A stretch of 8,115 bases of DNA from DATNPH01 sp036703315. Its GTDB lineage: Bacteria > Cyanobacteriota > Cyanobacteriia > Cyanobacteriales > Coleofasciculaceae. The stretch is from NCBI GenBank assembly GCA_036703315.1, contig DATNPH010000140.1:1-8115 (forward strand), in the 5' to 3' direction. Positions 5,043-8,115 of the stretch are shown here, one piece after another. A program made the position numbers and the translations under genes. The notes under the pieces were generated by a model, which did not search any database, had not been told where the DNA came from, and was given only the letters and a program-made list of their open reading frames with translations. Each line of letters opens with the position of its first letter. Within the stretch, counting starts at the first letter, position 1.

Positions 5043-6728
5043 CTAATTCTTTGAAAAAATTTCCTTTTGACTACTCATATCGGTGCTAGTGACTTCTAAG
5101 GGAAGAAAGATAGTCATCACTTCACCCTCTTGGGGTCGCTGTCGCACAATTAGTTTTCCTCCCAACGCTTGGAACAGATGTTTTGTCACGTTGAGATTTA
5201 AACTGAGACTACCTGTTTCCGGCTGGAACATTAACAACTGACCAATCGACTTCAAAGTCGAACAAGTTGAGTTGGCTGAGTCAGGTGAGTTACCCGTTTT
5301 GTGGGGATCAGGCTGAGACTGGAATTGTAACTTCAGCTGGTCTCCAGTTGGTGTGACCTGCACCTGAATGTGACTACCCGCCGGAAGCGATCGCGTAAAA
5401 TTCTCCATCAAGCCTGTCAACACCTGATCTAGCATGGCAGGATTGCTCACAACTGTTGGCAGTTTTTGAGGCAGAACGACATCTAGGGTTAAGTTACGCC
5501 TTGCGGCTTGCTTTTGCCAGCAGGGGATACTTTGCTGGAAGATCTGATCCAGTGGCATGGAGGTTAAGTTAACGGGTGCTTGCTTAGCCGCCGTGGTTTC
5601 TAATTCCACTGCCCGGAAAATTAGCTCCATACGGTTAATTTGCTCTGTACATTCATGGTCAATGATTTCCAGACGCCTAATCACTTCTGGCGCTAGGTCG
5701 CGACGCTTCAGCAACAGCTTAGTTAAGGTACGAATAGTTGTTAGGGGTGTCCGAATTTCATGAGTCAATGCTCGCAGCAGTTCAATGTCAGGTGTGGCTT
5801 CCGAAGCATGAGAAATTTTACTACTGCTACGCTCCTCATTTTTCACTAACCGCTCCCAGCGACGACCTGCTTTGAAAGTATCGCCCTGAGGTTGATGTTT
5901 TGGGGCTTGAGTAATTGAACGTGTAGAGCTGACTGGTATTGTTTGGATAGTCTCTACTTGAGGGGGTTCTGGTAGATTCTTGAGCAGTTGACGACCAAAG
6001 TGCATCACGATTTGGTAATCAGGTGCCTTCGGCGAAAACTTTTGAACTAAAGCTTCCAACTGTGCCAGCTGGTGGGGATTAGTTAATAAGATCCGAGGGC
6101 GCAGCAATTCCCACGCTTGTTGGATGTCCTTCGGGTCAAAGGAAAACCGGAAGGCTGAGATGCCAGTTTCGTCTTTTCCAGAAACTATCACTAAACCAAA
6201 GTTACTGGTAAAAACTAAACAAAACTGTTCCTCTGCTAAGGGGTCACCAGGAAGCAAGGGTAGACTATAGGGGCTATTAGCAATTTCTTGAGTCTGCTCA
6301 TCTTTAGTGGCAGGCAGCAGAAACGGCATCCAAGCTAGGGCATTAAAAGCCTCATCAGTAAAAATCCCTGTCTGGAAATGGGCAAGCAGATCTGGATGAC
6401 TCAAAACTGGGGCAGGGCCAGCTAAGACCAGTCCTTTGACGGAGGATTGGTCACCATTATCTTTGCCTGAATGGGAAGTAGTAATCGCTCGTAAGAGTAA
6501 CTGTTCTAACGTCGCGATCGCGCTTTTCCACTCCCGTTGTGCTTTTGTTGCTGCCGCACTATGCTGCGCCGATGCACAGCTTTTTGCCCTGCCATTGGTA
6601 GCACCTTCGTAACCCTTCTGTGTCACTGATGCTTGTCCAGCCGGAGGCACAACCTTGTCATCCAGCCCAATCTTTTCACTTTGGGCTAAAATTTCACTTA
6701 AGCTTGGTAACAACCACTTTTGCACCAC
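5043..6728 (-). CDS. Soluble histidine kinase with a divergent ATP-binding domain
   Basis: The 561-residue protein has no membrane segment. Residues 1-80 are a short conserved start (KWLLPSLSEILAQ) and a variable linker. Residues 95-250 form a globular, probably sensory, domain with segments such as FCLVFTSNFGLVIVSG and SFDPKDIQQAWELLRPRI, which I do not recognise with certainty. The dimerisation domain carries the phospho-acceptor box LTHEIRTPLTTIRTLTKLL with His323, followed by a coiled helix to about 378. The catalytic domain keeps an N-box-like LTGLMENFTRSLP (Asn443) and a G2-like ETGSLSLNLNVTKHLFQALGGKL (504-525). It lacks the DxGxG (G1) motif: a Ser/Pro/Asn-rich stretch (471-490) stands there instead. 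Start codons GTG 6728 or GTG 6725 both fit; an in-frame TGA lies just upstream, and GGGGA lies 6 or 9 nt before them. No response regulator is adjacent. The GTPase gene follows 34 bp later. Confidence 0.88.
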   Translation of the reverse strand: MVQKWLLPSLSEILAQSEKIGLDDKVVPPAGQASVTQKGYEGATNGRAKSCASAQHSAAATKAQREWKSAIATLEQLLLRAITTSHSGKDNGDQSSVKGLVLAGPAPVLSHPDLLAHFQTGIFTDEAFNALAWMPFLLPATKDEQTQEIANSPYSLPLLPGDPLAEEQFCLVFTSNFGLVIVSGKDETGISAFRFSFDPKDIQQAWELLRPRILLTNPHQLAQLEALVQKFSPKAPDYQIVMHFGRQLLKNLPEPPQVETIQTIPVSSTRSITQAPKHQPQGDTFKAGRRWERLVKNEERSSSKISHASEATPDIELLRALTHEIRTPLTTIRTLTKLLLKRRDLAPEVIRRLEIIDHECTEQINRMELIFRAVELETTAAKQAPVNLTSMPLDQIFQQSIPCWQKQAARRNLTLDVVLPQKLPTVVSNPAMLDQVLTGLMENFTRSLPAGSHIQVQVTPTGDQLKLQFQSQPDPHKTGNSPDSANSTCSTLKSIGQLLMFQPETGSLSLNLNVTKHLFQALGGKLIVRQRPQEGEVMTIFLPLEVTSTDMSSQKEIFSKN

Positions 6729-7079
6729 AATTCATCCCCATGCACAGTAAGCGCAGTACCTGCAAATATATATGTTCTTCTATTTAAGAGAGTACTAGCT
6801 TTATTCATCACTCTGGGGTAGTAGAACCGAACTCAGTGGTGGCGATTTCCGTTGAGCTGGAAAGAGATTTTACTAAAGAAGTCTGAAGTATAAAGGATGT
6901 TAGCGTTTGTACGGCATGCTGGGCTAGGAGCATAGCGGACGCAGCGACAGATCTTTAAGGATGAAGTAAAAATTTATCGGTACATGCCGGACTTCGTCCC
7001 GCTTCGCTAACATTTTTTCTCTTTGAGACTTTATCCTTTCCTCTATTGCTTAGTTTTAGCAACAGAAAAATTTTGAGCG
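6729..7079. other. Gene-free stretch left of the transposase remnant
   Basis: This 351-bp stretch separates the histidine kinase start from the transposase remnant. The part next to the kinase gene (6729-6896) is the likely place of the operon promoter. An AT-rich TATATATT at about 6762-6769 is visible on the minus strand, but no convincing -35 box is paired with it. No coding signal is seen in any frame. The right two-thirds hold the nested inverted-repeat element at 6897-7013 and a small hairpin TTGCT/AGCAA at about 7047-7063. Confidence 0.5.
6897..7013. repeat. 117-bp nested inverted-repeat element, MITE-like or small dispersed repeat
   Basis: The ends are perfect 9-bp inverted repeats, ATGTTAGCG (6897-6905) and CGCTAACAT (7005-7013). 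A second pair is nested inside, CGGCATG (6912-6918) and CATGCCG (6983-6989). A tight hairpin GGAC-TTC-GTCC (6989-6999) sits in the right arm. The right arm read in reverse (GTTAGCGAAGCGGGACGAAG) resembles the GCG-phased small repeats common in cyanobacterial intergenic DNA, as does AGCGGACGCAGCGACA in the left half. There is no open frame. It may be a non-autonomous element or a structured repeat; copies elsewhere in the genome are needed to call it mobile. Confidence 0.55.
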
Positions 7080-7292
7080 TTAAGGCTGAAACCCAGACTG
7101 ACGTACCTCTTGGAGTTGCTGTTTCTTCCCAAGCTGCTCTCGGTTGAAGTGATAGCGCCCATAGACATTGATGTGAGCATGGCGAGTGGGCCAGATGTGC
7201 TTCAACTCTTCATTCCCCGGAAACTGCCCCTCTTGCTTCAATTGTTGAACTACCTTCTCGATGTAAACCGAGCTCCAAACAATGATGGGCAC
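7080..7292 (-). pseudogene. tnpA: Tn3-family transposase, C-terminal remnant
   Basis: The minus frame encodes IIVWSSVYIEKVVQQLKQEG and then KHIWPTRHAHINVYGRYHF before TAA at 7082-7080. This matches the conserved tail of Tn3-family DDE transposases (AII-L/V-WNT-x-Y-L/I-x-x-A, then L-S-P-x-x-x-x-H-I-N-x-x-G-x-Y). The full proteins are roughly 1000 residues, so all of the catalytic core is lost and only about 70 codons remain. The frame is open a little further, to an ATG at 7313, but those codons are the antisense of the recombinase remnant. Downstream, CTTAACG at the stop codon recalls the inner end of Tn3 terminal repeats, but the outer GGGG end is not seen. The break point is about 7275-7292. 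Confidence 0.82.
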
Positions 7293-7397
7293 GATACACG
7301 ATCTATTCAGCACTATCTAGGACACAAAAACATTCAGCATATGGTGTGCTACACAGAGCTGTCTCCACAATGTTTTAGCGATTTCTGGCAAGATTAG
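7278..7397 (+). pseudogene. Tyrosine recombinase (integrase), C-terminal remnant
   Basis: The plus frame ending at TAG 7395-7397 encodes GHDTRSIQHYLGHKNIQHMV then CYTELSPQCFSDFWQD. This is the last part of the catalytic domain of an XerC/FimB-like tyrosine recombinase: the LGHKNIQH box contains the conserved His, and the Tyr of the CYTEL segment is the nucleophile. The usual Arg before that Tyr ('VRYTEL') is Cys here, and the Arg of 'SP-x-R-F' is also Cys, both signs of decay. The N-terminal domain and the first catalytic Arg are missing. Upstream codons of the same frame are the antisense of the transposase remnant. It sits head to head with that remnant with no sequence between them. Confidence 0.82.
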
Positions 7398-7412
7398 GCC
7401 ATCTTGAGGAGA

Positions 7413-8115
7413 TCATATTGAACTAGCCGTCTCAAGAGCCGCTTCTCGCAGCCGCTCCACATCGCGCATCGGTGGTGCACCAAAGAGCCGCTTGTACTCC
7501 CGGTTGAAGTGCGAGGCATCGTCATAACCCACATGGTAAGCAGCACTGGTCGCATCAAGGTTTTGTCCCAGCATCAGACGGCGAGCCTCTTGGAGCCGCA
7601 GTTGCTTCTGGAACTGCAAGGGACTCATTGCAGTGACAGACTTGAAGTGATGGTGAAAGCCCGAGACACTCATGCCAAGCTCTCGTGCGATGCTTTCAAT
7701 CCGAAGTGGCTGGTTAAAGTCTTTACGAAGGCGATCGACGGCAAGAGCGATGTGGTGCGTGTAGCCACCCAGAACAGCAATCTGACGCAGCCTTCCACCT
7801 TGCTCTCCCATCAGGAGTCGGTAAATGATTTCCCGCTTAATCAGGGGTGCGAGCACATGTGCTTCAGCAGGGGAATTTATTAACCTGACAAGCCGTACCA
7901 CACCATCCAACAGGTCTGCATCCAATGGACTAACATCGATCGCTTTTACACTGGCACCCCGTTGTGCTGAGGGATAGCCTGCCTCAACCATGACTGAGCC
8001 AACTAGGGTAGGGTCGAGATCGAGACGAAGACCCAGGTACGGTTTTTCCTGGGTTGCTTCTAGAATTCGGCTGGCAATCGGCAGTTCCACCGTCCCCAGT
8101 AGATAGTGCATCGGA
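7413..8115 (-). CDS. AraC-family transcriptional regulator (5' end outside the window)
   Basis: The frame is open to the window edge. The first Met (8111) is internal by family comparison, because the visible part begins in the middle of an AraC_N-type ligand domain (about residues 1-100 from that Met: LPIASRILEATQEKPYLGLRL and the IKREIIYRLL segment). Two helix-turn-helix motifs follow: RIESIARELGMSVSGFHHHF (137-156) and ATSAAYHVGYDDASHFNREY (187-206), then the FGAPP stretch that ends AraC DNA-binding domains. Members are about 300 residues, so some 70 N-terminal residues are missing. The YqhC-like group often activates neighbouring oxidoreductase genes and responds to small aldehydes or unknown ligands; its target here would lie to the right. 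It lies 15 bp from the recombinase remnant, has no HIP1 sites, and may have been acquired. Confidence 0.92.
   Translation of the reverse strand, partial: PMHYLLGTVELPIASRILEATQEKPYLGLRLDLDPTLVGSVMVEAGYPSAQRGASVKAIDVSPLDADLLDGVVRLVRLINSPAEAHVLAPLIKREIIYRLLMGEQGGRLRQIAVLGGYTHHIALAVDRLRKDFNQPLRIESIARELGMSVSGFHHHFKSVTAMSPLQFQKQLRLQEARRLMLGQNLDATSAAYHVGYDDASHFNREYKRLFGAPPMRDVERLREAALETASSI

Noticed and set aside
7046..7083. Tn3-type terminal inverted repeat after the transposase stop
   Set aside because: Only the inner CTTAACG resembles Tn3 ends; the outer GGGG end is absent and no partner repeat was found on the right.
7509..7883. 124-codon plus-strand open frame opposite the AraC gene
   Set aside because: The minus strand encodes recognisable AraC ligand and helix-turn-helix motifs across the same bases; the plus frame has none.
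1..8115. CRISPR arrays, tRNA or rRNA genes
   Set aside because: No regularly spaced repeats, cloverleaf-like sequences or rRNA motifs were seen on either strand by eye.

Overview
The window looks like chromosomal DNA from a cyanobacterium. It opens with the 3' end of psbA (photosystem II D1). It carries seven copies of the cyanobacterial octamer GCGATCGC (HIP1; at 1587, 3707, 3783, 4251, 4614, 5387 and 6514), and its intact genes belong to typically cyanobacterial families: a 4-Cys Ser/Thr kinase, a small DUF7219-like protein and a soluble histidine kinase with a divergent ATPase domain. The genus cannot be fixed from this sequence; a filamentous form is only a guess.

Layout. 1-170: psbA tail and a strong hairpin terminator, plus strand. 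About 186-362: a decayed 3' fragment of a persulfide dioxygenase (ETHE1-like) gene. 338-1507 (minus): a zinc-ribbon plus kinase plus membrane-anchor protein in which the DFG motif reads NFG. 1723-1977 (minus): a small conserved protein with a strong Shine-Dalgarno sequence that fixes its start. 2140-2682 (minus): an MgtC/SapB-family membrane protein with a possible hairpin leader. 2962-3048 (plus): the truncated beginning of a DUF442 (TIGR01244-type) sulfur-metabolism gene. 3092-6728 (minus): a probable two-gene operon, histidine kinase then membrane-anchored GTPase. 6729-7400: mobile-element debris, namely a 117-bp nested inverted-repeat element, a Tn3-family transposase tail and a tyrosine-recombinase tail fused head to head by a deletion. 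7413-8115 (minus): an AraC-family regulator that runs off the right edge.

How it fits together. All the intact genes between psbA and the mobile debris lie on the minus strand. Most are regulatory or membrane-associated (kinase, histidine kinase, GTPase, MgtC). The histidine kinase and GTPase are 34 bp apart and are probably co-transcribed. The other genes are separated by 160 bp or more and are probably independent units. The plus strand holds only psbA and relics. Two of the relics belong to sulfide/persulfide metabolism, which suggests a lost sulfur-oxidation locus. The most notable features are the NFG kinase, the histidine kinase without a DxGxG box paired with a GTPase, the sulfur-gene relics, and the transposase/recombinase scar. 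No complete new defence or mobile system is evident.
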